DNA of 64,000 bases from Parasedimentitalea maritima (lineage in GTDB: Bacteria > Pseudomonadota > Alphaproteobacteria > Rhodobacterales > Rhodobacteraceae), in NCBI RefSeq assembly GCF_005771405.1, contig NZ_VAUA01000007.1, forward strand, positions 232,519 through 296,518, written 5' to 3'. Both the position numbers and the translations under genes were made by a program. This document shows, piece after piece, positions 25,714 to 33,992 of the stretch. The notes beneath the pieces are model-generated. The model had not been told where the DNA came from, made no database searches, and was given only the letters and a program-made list of their open reading frames with translations. Each line of letters begins with the position of its first letter. Positions within the stretch are counted from its first letter, which is position 1.

Positions 25714-25796
25714 AGTGGACCGATAGCTCAGCTGGATAGAGTACCTGACTACGAATCAGGGGGTCGGGGGTTCGAATCCTCCTCGGTCCGCCACTT
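25714..25796 (+). repeat. 83-bp perfect direct repeat, copy 1 (contains tRNA-Arg)
   Basis: Bases 25714-25796 are identical to 28980-29062, the identity extending 3 bases on either side of the tRNA. The copies are 3266 bases apart in the same orientation. Confidence 0.95.
25717..25793 (+). tRNA. tRNA-Arg (anticodon ACG), copy 1
   Basis: The 77-base gene folds as a full cloverleaf: acceptor stem GGACCGA with TCGGTCC, discriminator G and encoded CCA, D arm AGCTCAGCTGGATAGAGT, anticodon arm CTGACTACGAATCAG and T arm with GGTTCGAATCC. The anticodon ACG (A34 becomes inosine) reads CGU, CGC and CGA codons for arginine. A second identical copy lies 3.2 kb downstream. Confidence 0.97.
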
Positions 25797-25983
25797 TCCA
25801 ATTTCGAATGCAAATGACGGCCGGTTTTTCCGGGTTGATTTATGCCAGCCTGTATCATTCGGTGGTTAGATCTTTGCGCAGCCTATGCTACCATCCAAAA
25901 ACCGGAAAATTGATACAACAAAGATCACCTGATGCAATTGGGCCAAGACGTTAAGTTGCATTGGGAAACAGGACATCTTCCCC

Positions 25984-26424
25984 ATGACAGACAGCAAACG
26001 CATCGTCCTCTCCAGCGATCACGCCGCCATTCAGCTCCGACAGGTCGTTGCAGATCATATCGCGGCAAAAGGCTGGGACGTGGTTGATATTGGACCAACC
26101 ACGCCTGAAAGCACACACTACCCCATACATGGTAAAGCAGCCGCGCAGCAGGTCGCGTCTGGTGACTGCCGGTTTGGTATCATCCTGTGTGGCACGGGTC
26201 AGGGAATCATGATGGCAGCAAATAAAGTGGAAGGCATCCGTTGCGGCGTCTGCTCTGACACCTTCTCGGCCAGCATGATCCGCCAGCATAATGATGCCAA
26301 CATGCTGTCGATTGGCGTGCGCGTGGTCGGAGAAGGGCTGGCGCTCGACATCGTGGATGCATTCCTCACTGCCGAGTTTGAAGGCGGGCGGCATGCAACA
26401 CGTGTGGATATGATTGAAGAGTAA
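25984..26424 (+). CDS. rpiB: Ribose-5-phosphate isomerase B (RpiB/LacAB family)
   Basis: The 146-residue protein has IVLSSDHAAIQLRQVV at the N-terminus (D-H binding pair), ILCGTGQGIMMAANKVEGIR with the catalytic Cys and phosphate/anion loop, and HNDANMLSIGVRVVG. This is the RpiB signature. It interconverts ribose-5- and ribulose-5-phosphate, or a related aldose/ketose phosphate. GTGQGIMMAANK differs from the usual GTG-x-G-x-x-x-A-A-N-K only slightly. The gene stands alone downstream of the first tRNA-Arg, with a terminator behind it. Confidence 0.92.
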   Translation: MTDSKRIVLSSDHAAIQLRQVVADHIAAKGWDVVDIGPTTPESTHYPIHGKAAAQQVASGDCRFGIILCGTGQGIMMAANKVEGIRCGVCSDTFSASMIRQHNDANMLSIGVRVVGEGLALDIVDAFLTAEFEGGRHATRVDMIEE

Positions 26425-26451
26425 GTTTTCGACAGTTCATAAGCAGAAAGG

Positions 26452-26490
26452 AGCAATAGGGCCCGGCAATTTGGGCGCTATTGCTTCCTG
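26452..26490 (+). terminator. Terminator after rpiB
   Basis: AGCAATAG (26452-26459) pairs with CTATTGCT (26478-26485), with an inner GCCC/GGGC stem, followed by a pyrimidine-rich TCCTGCTTCT run. It sits 28 bases after the rpiB stop. Confidence 0.7.
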
Positions 26491-26541
26491 CTTCTCGAAG
26501 GATGTGGTGTTGCGTTTGCGGCAAAGTGCCTGAAAGCAGTG

Positions 26542-27027
26542 CTACAGAGTGTTCAGGCGGTATTTCAGAAACCGCGCGCCAGCATATTCGGTCTCTTCAA
26601 CAAACTGGGCGCCCAGTCGGGTGAGGGCACCGAGATTTTTGCGGGATGGCGGCAAGAGGAATGTCACAAATGGTATTCTTGGATCTGCCTTTGCGATCTT
26701 AAGTGCCTTCTTTGAAATGCGCCCCCCCAAACCAAAGCTTTGGGGTCTTAGAACCAGACCAAAGTCCCATTCATCCGCTTCTTTCTGAAATCCACCCCAG
26801 CCGACATATGCGCCATTGCAAAGAATGGCCCAATGGCCAAGCCCATCGCGTTGCCAGCATTGTTCTTTGGCGGCAACAAAATCCGCGACGGTTTTGTGAT
26901 CCCAGTCAAACGTCAGCAAGGGCATATGTTCAGCCACACGGGGATCGGACATATGTGCAATTATGTCGTCGGCAGAGACGCCAGGTAGACGCACAAAAGT
27001 GATTTCTCGTTCAGAAGTTTGGGTCAT
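26542..27027 (-). CDS. GNAT-like acetyltransferase
   Basis: The 161-residue protein has a weak GNAT pattern: IIAHMSDPRVAEHMPLL (alpha-1 region), GHWAILCNGAYVGWGGFQ (strand pair), a G-L-G-G-R segment where acetyl-CoA would bind, and a C-terminal F-V-E-E-T-E-Y-A-G-A segment. It belongs near the RimJ/RimL branch (acceptor unknown), but the acetyl-CoA loop is atypical, so catalysis is not certain. It faces rpiB and is about 135 bases from the next GNAT gene on the same strand. Confidence 0.65.
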   Translation of the reverse strand: MTQTSEREITFVRLPGVSADDIIAHMSDPRVAEHMPLLTFDWDHKTVADFVAAKEQCWQRDGLGHWAILCNGAYVGWGGFQKEADEWDFGLVLRPQSFGLGGRISKKALKIAKADPRIPFVTFLLPPSRKNLGALTRLGAQFVEETEYAGARFLKYRLNTL

Positions 27028-27163
27028 TTCAATCTTCTAGATAATAATTCCTGACCTGTAGTTCGTATAGCCCCACCTTTTGCGGTCAAGTCTTCTACCT
27101 GACCATCAGCGGACACTTCTTCGTGTAACTGGCCGCAAGGGGGGCAACATGTAGGAAAAACAG

Positions 27164-28024
27164 TCAGTACAGCTTCATTCCAAGCAGGACGACCTCTGAA
27201 TAAAGGTGGTCGATGTCTTCTGGTGACATGCGGTTTGGGGTGTAGAACCGCGGTACTGCAAACTCCTCGGTCATGTCAGGGGTTACATCGGCAGGCAGTA
27301 GGCGGCGGTCAACCGATAGAATCGCGCGATCCTGCGGTAGCAGGCTGTCGGCAATGGCGCGGACGTTGCGGGCAAAGAGCGTGCGGTTGCCGAGGTACAT
27401 GGCCTCATATGTGACGTAGTCGTCATGTTTCTGCTTGATCGATAAAATGACGACACAGGGCCCGTCAGGGGTTTCTACGATGAGTGGGGTTAGGTCGAGT
27501 CCTTCGTGATCGCGCAGCACGCGCAGGTCTTTGGCGCCGAGGGTTTCGGCGCGCGCAAGCGGTTCGCCGTGGACCGGGAGCGGCGGTGCTGTCACTGCGC
27601 GCGGATGCCAGATCAAGCGGGTGGTATCCAGTTCCACCAGACCGGCGCTTTTGACGGCGTGAACAGCACCGGGGGAGCTGGTGAAGTCGGTCACTGTAGT
27701 GTCAGCGCGGGCGGTGGCCAGGTCGATCATGCGGCGGCCAATGCCGGTGCCCCGGTATGGCTTTAGAAGGTACCATGAGGTCATATTGGCGGTAACACGT
27801 AGGCCGTGATCGGTCGGGCGCTGGGCGGTGATCAGGCCCAGAACGCCGACCAGTTTTCCATTGTCCCGTACAGTGACGGCACAGGGATCATCGGGGCGTC
27901 CCCAGCGACCATCCAATATCGCCCGCCAGCCATCCATTGACCATTTTGCGCGTGGAAACACCTGTTGCATGAACTGCGCGATCTCTTCGCGTTCTTCCGG
28001 TCTGGCATAGGTGATATCGATCAT
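27164..28024 (-). CDS. GNAT-family acetyltransferase, two-domain
   Basis: The 286-residue protein has a clear N-terminal GNAT domain: ITYARPEEREEIAQFMQQVF, VGVLGLITAQR, then TSWYLLKPYRGTGIGRRMID with the acetyl-CoA loop R-G-T-G-I-G-R. The last 150 residues are a second, probably degenerate half. It contains FYTPNRMSPEDIDHLYSEV near the end, so the C-terminal part may bind the acceptor. It is 9 bases downstream of the polysaccharide deacetylase gene, so the two likely work on the same polymer or sugar. That link is inference. Confidence 0.75.
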   Translation of the reverse strand: MIDITYARPEEREEIAQFMQQVFPRAKWSMDGWRAILDGRWGRPDDPCAVTVRDNGKLVGVLGLITAQRPTDHGLRVTANMTSWYLLKPYRGTGIGRRMIDLATARADTTVTDFTSSPGAVHAVKSAGLVELDTTRLIWHPRAVTAPPLPVHGEPLARAETLGAKDLRVLRDHEGLDLTPLIVETPDGPCVVILSIKQKHDDYVTYEAMYLGNRTLFARNVRAIADSLLPQDRAILSVDRRLLPADVTPDMTEEFAVPRFYTPNRMSPEDIDHLYSEVVLLGMKLY

Positions 28025-28033
28025 GAGGCAGGC

Positions 28034-28798
28034 CTATTGTTGGTCAAGAAACGAAGACAGTCGAATCCACTCGCTAGCCCCGTTGTGGGTGAGGCGCTCT
28101 AGCAGCTGGTCGGTGAAGGTCCAAACTATATCGTCCGTTTGCAGGTGGTGGGTTGAAAGCCCGGTTGGCTCAGTTTTGTCCACCAGCCCGGTACGGCGCT
28201 GCACCAGATGTTCGACCACACCTTCAAGGGTGGCTTCGGTGCCGCGGAATTTCGGCCCCTGTTTCCAGCGGATTGGATCGAAGTGAATGTTGACCTGAGT
28301 TACGCCAGCAACGGGCGAGGGGGACTTGCGGGCGTGACAGGTTGAAAGCAGCCGGTAGCCAAGATCCGGGAAATGGGCAACGGTCTTGTCAGCTATCCGG
28401 TTCCATGGAGCAGCGAAACCGGGCAGCAAGTTGGGGATCTGAGCTTGAACCAGACGTTGCCACCCGTCCTTCAGGTCACGCAATTGCAGATCGATATCAC
28501 GGTGCTCGCCCACTTCGGACGCTCGGGCACCGAAGGGTTCGTTGTTCACATGTGCAAAGCCATGTTGCAGTACATAGGTATCGGTTGCATGGTTTAGGCG
28601 GTTGGCCAGCGCAGGACCGACAGATTTTGGCACAACTGCGAGGTGAATTGGTACGCTGTGTCGCTGGGCCAGTGCTAAAAGAGTATCCAGAGCAGGAGAT
28701 GGGGATTCTGCGTCATCATCGCGCCACCAAAACGTCGGAGTGACCCCAGCCGCGTGCCAAATGCTGAGTTCCATTTCCAAATCGGACCAAGTAGCCAT
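28034..28798 (-). CDS. Polysaccharide deacetylase-family protein
   Basis: The 254-residue protein carries T-F-W-W-R-D-D-D-A near residue 22, the metal-binding Asp-Asp of the NodB-like fold in a family common in Rhodobacterales. Further on are HLAVVP, VLQHGFAHVNNEP (H-x3-H-like metal ligands) and PGFAAPWNRI. These carbohydrate esterase 4-like enzymes remove acetyl groups from polysaccharides; the usual H-x(3-4)-H box is only approximated. The start at 28798 has AAGGA before it; a longer frame upstream lacks a ribosome site. It is followed by a GNAT gene after 9 bases. Confidence 0.75.
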   Translation of the reverse strand: MATWSDLEMELSIWHAAGVTPTFWWRDDDAESPSPALDTLLALAQRHSVPIHLAVVPKSVGPALANRLNHATDTYVLQHGFAHVNNEPFGARASEVGEHRDIDLQLRDLKDGWQRLVQAQIPNLLPGFAAPWNRIADKTVAHFPDLGYRLLSTCHARKSPSPVAGVTQVNIHFDPIRWKQGPKFRGTEATLEGVVEHLVQRRTGLVDKTEPTGLSTHHLQTDDIVWTFTDQLLERLTHNGASEWIRLSSFLDQQ

Positions 28799-28979
28799 AG
28801 CTGGATTGCATTCCTTATCAATTGCATGGAGACAACCAATTGCGGAGGTCTGCGTTGTTGTGCCTGACACTTTAGGAGGAGTGCAGCAAGCCCAGCCACT
28901 CAACAGGGTTGGCCCCAAGGTGATTTTGACAAAATTTTGGGGTTGCGCCTGTCTCATGCTGCCACTAAACCCCGCAAAC

Positions 28980-29062
28980 AGTGGACCGATAGCTCAGCTG
29001 GATAGAGTACCTGACTACGAATCAGGGGGTCGGGGGTTCGAATCCTCCTCGGTCCGCCACTT
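28980..29062 (+). repeat. 83-bp perfect direct repeat, copy 2 (contains tRNA-Arg)
   Basis: Identical to bases 25714-25796. The flanks beyond the repeat differ at once (T versus C on the left, T versus C on the right). Confidence 0.95.
28983..29059 (+). tRNA. tRNA-Arg (anticodon ACG), copy 2
   Basis: Base-for-base identical to the gene at 25717-25793, including encoded CCA. It has the same cloverleaf and ACG anticodon. It lies between the divergent polysaccharide deacetylase gene and the convergent end of the LysR gene. Confidence 0.97.
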
Positions 29063-29134
29063 CCCCCCTTTTGTGTTGACTTCACCACCTTGAATGTTGC
29101 CGTTTTGTTAGCCCGGCGGTCTACCCTTGGGCTA

Positions 29135-30046
29135 TCAAATTTTCGGCGCGTCGGTGATTGCGTTCTGGGCATCGGGGCCTGAACTGATGACGTTTTGAAA
29201 GGCATCAAACAGGGCGTCGGACAGTCGGCGTCGTGGATTGTTGTTGCGATCCAGCATGATCAGTTTACGCGCGAGATCCTGAGAGCCAAAATCGCGGACG
29301 GTCAGATCGGGTCGGTCCTTTGGTGCACACATTTGCTGGGGTACAACTGAAATCCCAATACCGTGTCGGACCAGCGATTCCACCGCTTCCAGTGCGCTGA
29401 CCTCCATGGCTGATTCCACATGGATCTTGCGGTCGAGAATATGACGTTCGATCTGCTGGCCAGCCCAGGTCTGGCGATTAAACCAGATGAACTGGTAATT
29501 GGCGAAGAGCTCTTTTTCGGTCATGTTTTGCGCTGATTTTGGGGCCAGCAACTGCAATGGTTCCGTGCAGATGACCTGAGCCCTTAGATTGGCCAGAGGG
29601 CGATCGGGTTCTGTGACCACAGCCATATCCAAATCACGGTTGCGCACTTGTTGGGCCAGATCAGCCGAAAGCCCGGTTTTGATCTTGATATGCAATTTTG
29701 GGTGGGCGGCGCGCAGGCTGGCAATTGCGGGGGGGACCAGGTTCACAAGAGTTGAAGGGACAACCCCCATGGTGATTGACCCAATAAGCGTTTCTTCATG
29801 GGTTAACGACTTGATATCGTCAACTATTTCGAAAATTTTCTGCGCGTGTTCAACTAGTGCAATGCCACGATCTGTCAGGACAGGCGGACGTTTTTTGCGA
29901 TCAACCAGAGTGATTTGCAGCTCATCTTCCAGTGTCTTGATATGCACGCTGACGGCCGAATGGCTCAGGCCCATTGCTTCGCCAGCCGCCACAAAGGTTG
30001 GGTATTGAGATACGGCGACAACTGTCCTCAAGAAACGGAGGTTCAT
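29135..30046 (-). CDS. LysR-type transcriptional regulator
   Basis: The 303-residue protein has a winged helix-turn-helix at the N-terminus (residues 5-60: FLRTVVAVSQYPTFVAAGEAMG, then LSHSAVSVHIKTLEDELQ, LVDRKKRPPVLTDRG), followed by the two-lobed effector domain (GSITMGVVPSTL, VRHGIGISVVPQQM). It is transcribed divergently from the CoA-transferase operon 136 bases away, the standard layout for a LysR protein that senses a pathway metabolite and activates the operon. In the shared gap ATCGCT repeats with an 11-base period (30080-30085, 30091-30096) could be part of its site. Confidence 0.9.
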   Translation of the reverse strand: MNLRFLRTVVAVSQYPTFVAAGEAMGLSHSAVSVHIKTLEDELQITLVDRKKRPPVLTDRGIALVEHAQKIFEIVDDIKSLTHEETLIGSITMGVVPSTLVNLVPPAIASLRAAHPKLHIKIKTGLSADLAQQVRNRDLDMAVVTEPDRPLANLRAQVICTEPLQLLAPKSAQNMTEKELFANYQFIWFNRQTWAGQQIERHILDRKIHVESAMEVSALEAVESLVRHGIGISVVPQQMCAPKDRPDLTVRDFGSQDLARKLIMLDRNNNPRRRLSDALFDAFQNVISSGPDAQNAITDAPKI

Positions 30047-30182
30047 GGCGAGTCCTTTGTTACTATTTCGAACACTATAATCGCTAATTTATCGCTTTTC
30101 TACATGTTTTCTCATCGGTATCGTTGGCCCAAGTTGAAATGGGTCCACAAAATGGGCCGCATATTTTTGGACGAGGCGCGGT

Positions 30183-31409
30183 GTGGTAAACAGGGTTCAA
30201 TCAATCGAAAAACCTACAGGGCCGCTGGCCGGGCTGCGAATTCTGGACCTTAGCCGCATCTTGGCTGGGCCGTACTGTACGCAGCTTTTGGGTGATATGG
30301 GGGCTGATGTCATCAAGGTCGAACGCCCTGGTGCCGGTGACGATACCCGCAGTTGGGGGCCGCCTTATGTAACGGATGCGACAGGTGTCGCTAGCAGCGA
30401 AAGTGCTTATTACCTGTCGGCCAACCGCAACAAGCGGTCGATTGCAGTGGATATTGCCACCGCTGAAGGTTTGGCGATCGTGAAGGAGCTGCTTGGCACC
30501 TGTGATGTGCTGGTTGAAAACTTCAAGGTTGGCGGATTGGCGCGTTATGGGCTGTCTTACGATGACTTGCAGGCCGAGCATCCGGGGCTGGTCTATTGTT
30601 CGATCACAGGGTTTGGGCAGGCAGGCCCTAACGCGCATCGCGCCGGATATGATCTGCTGGCCCAGGGGTTTGGTGGCATCATGAGCCTGACAGGTGTTCC
30701 CGAGGGCGAGCCGATGAAAGTTGGTGTTGGGATCTGTGATGTGATGACCGGTATGTATGCAGCGACATCTATCCTGGCAGCGTTGCGGCACCGTGATGCA
30801 ACCGGAGAAGGCCAGCAGATTGATCTTGCGCTGGTGGATGTGCAAACCTCTTGGCTGGTCAATGAGGGCACCAATTATCTGTTGTCAGGGGAGCTGCCGC
30901 AGCGTCGTGGTAATCAACACCCGAACATAGTTCCTTATCAGGTGTTCGAGGTCAGTGATGGCCATGTCATTGTGGCGGTGGGCAATGACGGGCAATTTGC
31001 CCGGTTCTGTACCATTCTGGGCTGTCCGGATCTGGCTGCGGACCCGCATTATGCGACCAACCCGTCGCGACTGGAAAATCGCGAGGCTCTGATTGCTCTG
31101 CTGACACCATTGCTGCGGCAGCAACAGCAAACCCCGTTGTTGACAGCAATGGAGGCGCGTGGCGTGCCGGGCGGTCCGATTAATCAACTGGATCAGGTGT
31201 TTGACAGTGATCAGGTGCGGGCACGGGACATGAAAGTGTCGATGCAGCACCCCAAATCAGGCACCGGGACCGTCGACTTGATCGGCAATCCTGCGAAGTT
31301 TTCCAAAACGCCTGTGACCTATCGCCGGGCGCCGCCGTTGTGTGGCGCAGACAGCGAAGAAATCTTGGATGAGATGGCAGAGCTGAGATCTGCCGCTGCC
31401 TCCGCCTGA
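30183..31409 (+). CDS. Class III CoA-transferase (CaiB/BaiF family)
   Basis: The 408-residue enzyme starts at GTG. It has GLRILDLSRILAGPYCTQLL, then GADVIKVERPGAGD (CoA-binding), NRNKRSIAVDI and the catalytic Asp157 in RAGYDLLAQGFGG, all typical of family III. It moves CoA between two carboxylates through an aspartyl-CoA anhydride. It could make the CoA ester used by the next gene. Act of Advenella and Variovorax, the succinyl-CoA:3-sulfinopropionate CoA-transferase, belongs to this family and works with the Acd desulfinase. It is the first gene of an operon divergent from lysR. Confidence 0.88.
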   Translation: MVNRVQSIEKPTGPLAGLRILDLSRILAGPYCTQLLGDMGADVIKVERPGAGDDTRSWGPPYVTDATGVASSESAYYLSANRNKRSIAVDIATAEGLAIVKELLGTCDVLVENFKVGGLARYGLSYDDLQAEHPGLVYCSITGFGQAGPNAHRAGYDLLAQGFGGIMSLTGVPEGEPMKVGVGICDVMTGMYAATSILAALRHRDATGEGQQIDLALVDVQTSWLVNEGTNYLLSGELPQRRGNQHPNIVPYQVFEVSDGHVIVAVGNDGQFARFCTILGCPDLAADPHYATNPSRLENREALIALLTPLLRQQQQTPLLTAMEARGVPGGPINQLDQVFDSDQVRARDMKVSMQHPKSGTGTVDLIGNPAKFSKTPVTYRRAPPLCGADSEEILDEMAELRSAAASA

Positions 31410-31435
31410 GCCGTAACGAATTGAGGAAGCCTACC

Positions 31436-32617
31436 GTGTTTGACTTAACCGACGACCAAAAAGCGCTGCAACAAGCAGCCAAAGCCCTGTCTGACGGCCA
31501 TGTTCGGGACCGTGCCGCTGATGTTGACAGCAGTGAAGACTATCCTTGGGATACCGTTGAAAAGCTGACCGAGGCCGGTTTCATGGGGATGACGATCCCC
31601 ACTGAGTTTGGTGGTCGGGGATTGAGCTACTTTGACGCCGTGCTGGTGATTGAGCAGATGGCCCGCAATTGCGGTGTCACCGCGCGGATTGTGGTTGAGG
31701 CCAACATGGGCGGTGTCGGTGCGATCATGGGCTATGGCTCGGACGCACAAAAGAAACTGGCCGCATCTTATGTGCTGGCAGGTGACAAGCCGGCGATTTG
31801 CATTACCGAACCAGGCGCGGGTAGTGCTGCGACGGAAATGGCGACCACCGCGGTGAAAACGGATGGTGGTTATGTTCTGAATGGCCAGAAGCATTGGATC
31901 ACCGGGGGCGGGGTCTCCAAGTTGCATCTGGTGTTTGCTCGGGTCATCGACGATGGCAAAGATCTGGGGATTGGCGGTTTTATCGCGCTTCGTGATGACA
32001 CCGAGGGCCTGAAAATTGGCGCCCGTGAATATGCGATGGGGCTGCGAGGCATCCCGGAGACCGAGATCCTGTTTGAGGACATGTTTGTCCCGGACGAGCA
32101 TGTGATCCAGTTGCCGCAGGGGTTTAAGCGCGGATTTGCAGCGCTGATGAGCGCCTATAATGGCCAGCGTGTTGGCGCAGCAACCGTGGCACATGGGATT
32201 GCGCAGGGCGCCTTTGAACGAGCAGTGGAGTTTGCCAAGGATCGCGAGCAGTTTGGCCGTCCAATTGCAGAATTCCAGGGGTTACAATGGATGATAGCCG
32301 ACATGGAAATCGGCCTGAGTGCAGCCCAAGCCCTGATCTACAAAGCAGCCAAAAGCGGCGGCACAGGCTATCCCGACAAAAACGCGGCAGCGCAGGCCAA
32401 AGTTTTTGCAGCTGAAAATGCCGTCACCGTGACCAATACAGCGTTGCAGATTTTTGGCGCGCGCGGGTACGGCCGCAGTCTGCCAATGGAGCGCATGGTG
32501 CGTGATGCACGAATGTTCACCATCGGTGGCGGCACCGCGCAGATGCTGCGCAATCAGGTCGCAAGTGCAGTGCTGGACATGAAACTACCGCAGACCCGCA
32601 ACGGCTATCGCGGCTGA
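31436..32617 (+). CDS. Acyl-CoA dehydrogenase homologue without catalytic Glu; candidate 3-sulfinopropionyl-CoA desulfinase
   Basis: The 393-residue flavoprotein has the full ACDH fold: ICITEPGAGSAATEMATTAV, QKHWITGGG, REQFGRPIAEFQ and a C-terminal RDARMFTIGGGTAQM. At the MCAD catalytic-Glu position (Y-E-G-T) it has Gly365 (I-G-G-G-T). At the other known site (Glu254 of isovaleryl-CoA dehydrogenase), aligned from the R-E-Q-F-G motif, it has Gln244. Arg84 lies in N-C-G-V-T-A-R-I-V-V. From memory, the desulfinase AcdDPN7 also lacks the base, has Gln246 there and uses Arg84 to bind the sulfino group. Start GTG at 31436 is preferred (GAGGAAG 6 bases before). The gene follows the CoA-transferase by 26 bases. 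Confidence 0.75.
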   Translation: MFDLTDDQKALQQAAKALSDGHVRDRAADVDSSEDYPWDTVEKLTEAGFMGMTIPTEFGGRGLSYFDAVLVIEQMARNCGVTARIVVEANMGGVGAIMGYGSDAQKKLAASYVLAGDKPAICITEPGAGSAATEMATTAVKTDGGYVLNGQKHWITGGGVSKLHLVFARVIDDGKDLGIGGFIALRDDTEGLKIGAREYAMGLRGIPETEILFEDMFVPDEHVIQLPQGFKRGFAALMSAYNGQRVGAATVAHGIAQGAFERAVEFAKDREQFGRPIAEFQGLQWMIADMEIGLSAAQALIYKAAKSGGTGYPDKNAAAQAKVFAAENAVTVTNTALQIFGARGYGRSLPMERMVRDARMFTIGGGTAQMLRNQVASAVLDMKLPQTRNGYRG

Positions 32618-32642
32618 GCCTACCCAAAATTTGGAGAATAAG

Positions 32643-33968
32643 ATGATTTTGCACGATGGCTTTGGTGCGCCTGTTTCACATCATAACCAGGCTGCGATAG
32701 ATGCATTTACACAGGCCGCGGTACGCCTGTTGGAATATGCACCTGCCCCAGGCACGATGATCAAGGCGGTTCTGAAAACGGACCCCGATTTCATTATGGC
32801 CCGGTGTTTCCTGGCGGGCATGTATCTGATCTCCAGCGACAAACGAAAACAGGTTCATTTGCGGGCTGAATACGATGTTCTGGTTGGATTGGCGGACAAG
32901 GCCAATGCGCGTGAATTGGGGCATATTCAGGCGATGGCCTTGTGGCTGAGCGGTGATTTCTATGCTGCGTCACAAGCCTATGCGGATATCCTTTTGCATT
33001 GTCCACGTGATCTGTGTGCTTTGCAGTTTGGTCATCAGGTCGATTTCCTTCTGGGACAGGCCAGTTCGTGTCGGGACCGGCCAACACGGGTGATGGCGCA
33101 ATGGAGTGAGGCGGATCCTGAGTACTCCTTTGTGCTTGGTATGTCGGCCTTTGGTCTGGAGGAGTGCGGCCACTATCCGCAGGCAGAAGCAGCGGCGCTA
33201 AAGGCGGTATCGTTGAACCCAGCTGATACTTGGAGTGTACATGCACTGGCGCATTGCTATGAAATGCAGGGCAAGGTCGATGAAGGGCTTGGCTTTATGG
33301 AGCGTTGTGAGGCGCATTGGGGCGGCGACAGTTACATGTCGATCCACAATCGCTGGCACCAGCAGTTGTACTGGTTGGAGCAGTGTGAATTTGATCGCGC
33401 CTTGGCGGCTCATGATGAATATATGCTGGTCACCGACCGCTCTGAACTGATGGATGTGCATGATTCAGCCGCGCTGTTGTGGCGGTTGAACATGGATGGT
33501 GTCGATACGGGGGACCGTTGGGGCAATGTTGCGGATCAGTATGCCAAGGTCCTAGATCAAGCCTATATGCCGTTCACAGATCTGCATGCGATGATGGCCT
33601 TTACCGCCGCCGGCCGGGATGTAGAGGCCGACGCGCTAATTGCGGCGCTGGAGGCCAATCAAGAGGGTGGCAGTACCAGTTCAATTGTGATCCGGACCGC
33701 TGGTTTGCCGATTGTCAGAGGGCTGCAGGCCTTTGGGCGTGGTGACTATGAAAAGGCCAAAGGTTTGCTGTCGGGTGCGCGTCATTCGGCGCATCTGTTT
33801 GGCGGATCCATTGCGCAACGCGATGTCATCAATCTGACCCTGATCGAGGCTGCCTCGCGTAGTGGTGACAGGGCAATGGTTGAAGGGCTTATTGCGGAAC
33901 GCAGTGTGTTGAAACACGAAACCCCCCTCACAGATTTTTTCCGCAATCGCGCTGCCGCTGCTGCGTAA
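32643..33968 (+). CDS. Tetratricopeptide-repeat protein, TTC38-like
   Basis: The 441-residue soluble protein is made of helical pairs resembling TPRs: the VHLRAEYDVLVGLADKANAR region, ALWLSGDFYAASQAYADIL, CPRDLCALQFGHQV, TWSVHALAHCYEMQGKVDEG and ALQAFGRGDYEKAKGLL. HALAHCYEMQG is the motif I associate with the TTC38 family shared by bacteria and animals. No catalytic signature is visible, so the role is unknown; it may be a scaffold or a substrate-binding helical solenoid. It is inside the CoA-transferase/desulfinase-like operon, 25 bases after the ACDH-like gene with a GGAG site before ATG 32643. Confidence 0.78.
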   Translation: MILHDGFGAPVSHHNQAAIDAFTQAAVRLLEYAPAPGTMIKAVLKTDPDFIMARCFLAGMYLISSDKRKQVHLRAEYDVLVGLADKANARELGHIQAMALWLSGDFYAASQAYADILLHCPRDLCALQFGHQVDFLLGQASSCRDRPTRVMAQWSEADPEYSFVLGMSAFGLEECGHYPQAEAAALKAVSLNPADTWSVHALAHCYEMQGKVDEGLGFMERCEAHWGGDSYMSIHNRWHQQLYWLEQCEFDRALAAHDEYMLVTDRSELMDVHDSAALLWRLNMDGVDTGDRWGNVADQYAKVLDQAYMPFTDLHAMMAFTAAGRDVEADALIAALEANQEGGSTSSIVIRTAGLPIVRGLQAFGRGDYEKAKGLLSGARHSAHLFGGSIAQRDVINLTLIEAASRSGDRAMVEGLIAERSVLKHETPLTDFFRNRAAAAA

Positions 33969-33992
33969 TCCCAATTGGGCGAAGGAAATCGG

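Noticed and set aside
25797..28979. Integrative element between the two tRNA-Arg copies
   Set aside because: No integrase, transposase or phage gene is present; the enclosed genes look chromosomal in composition.
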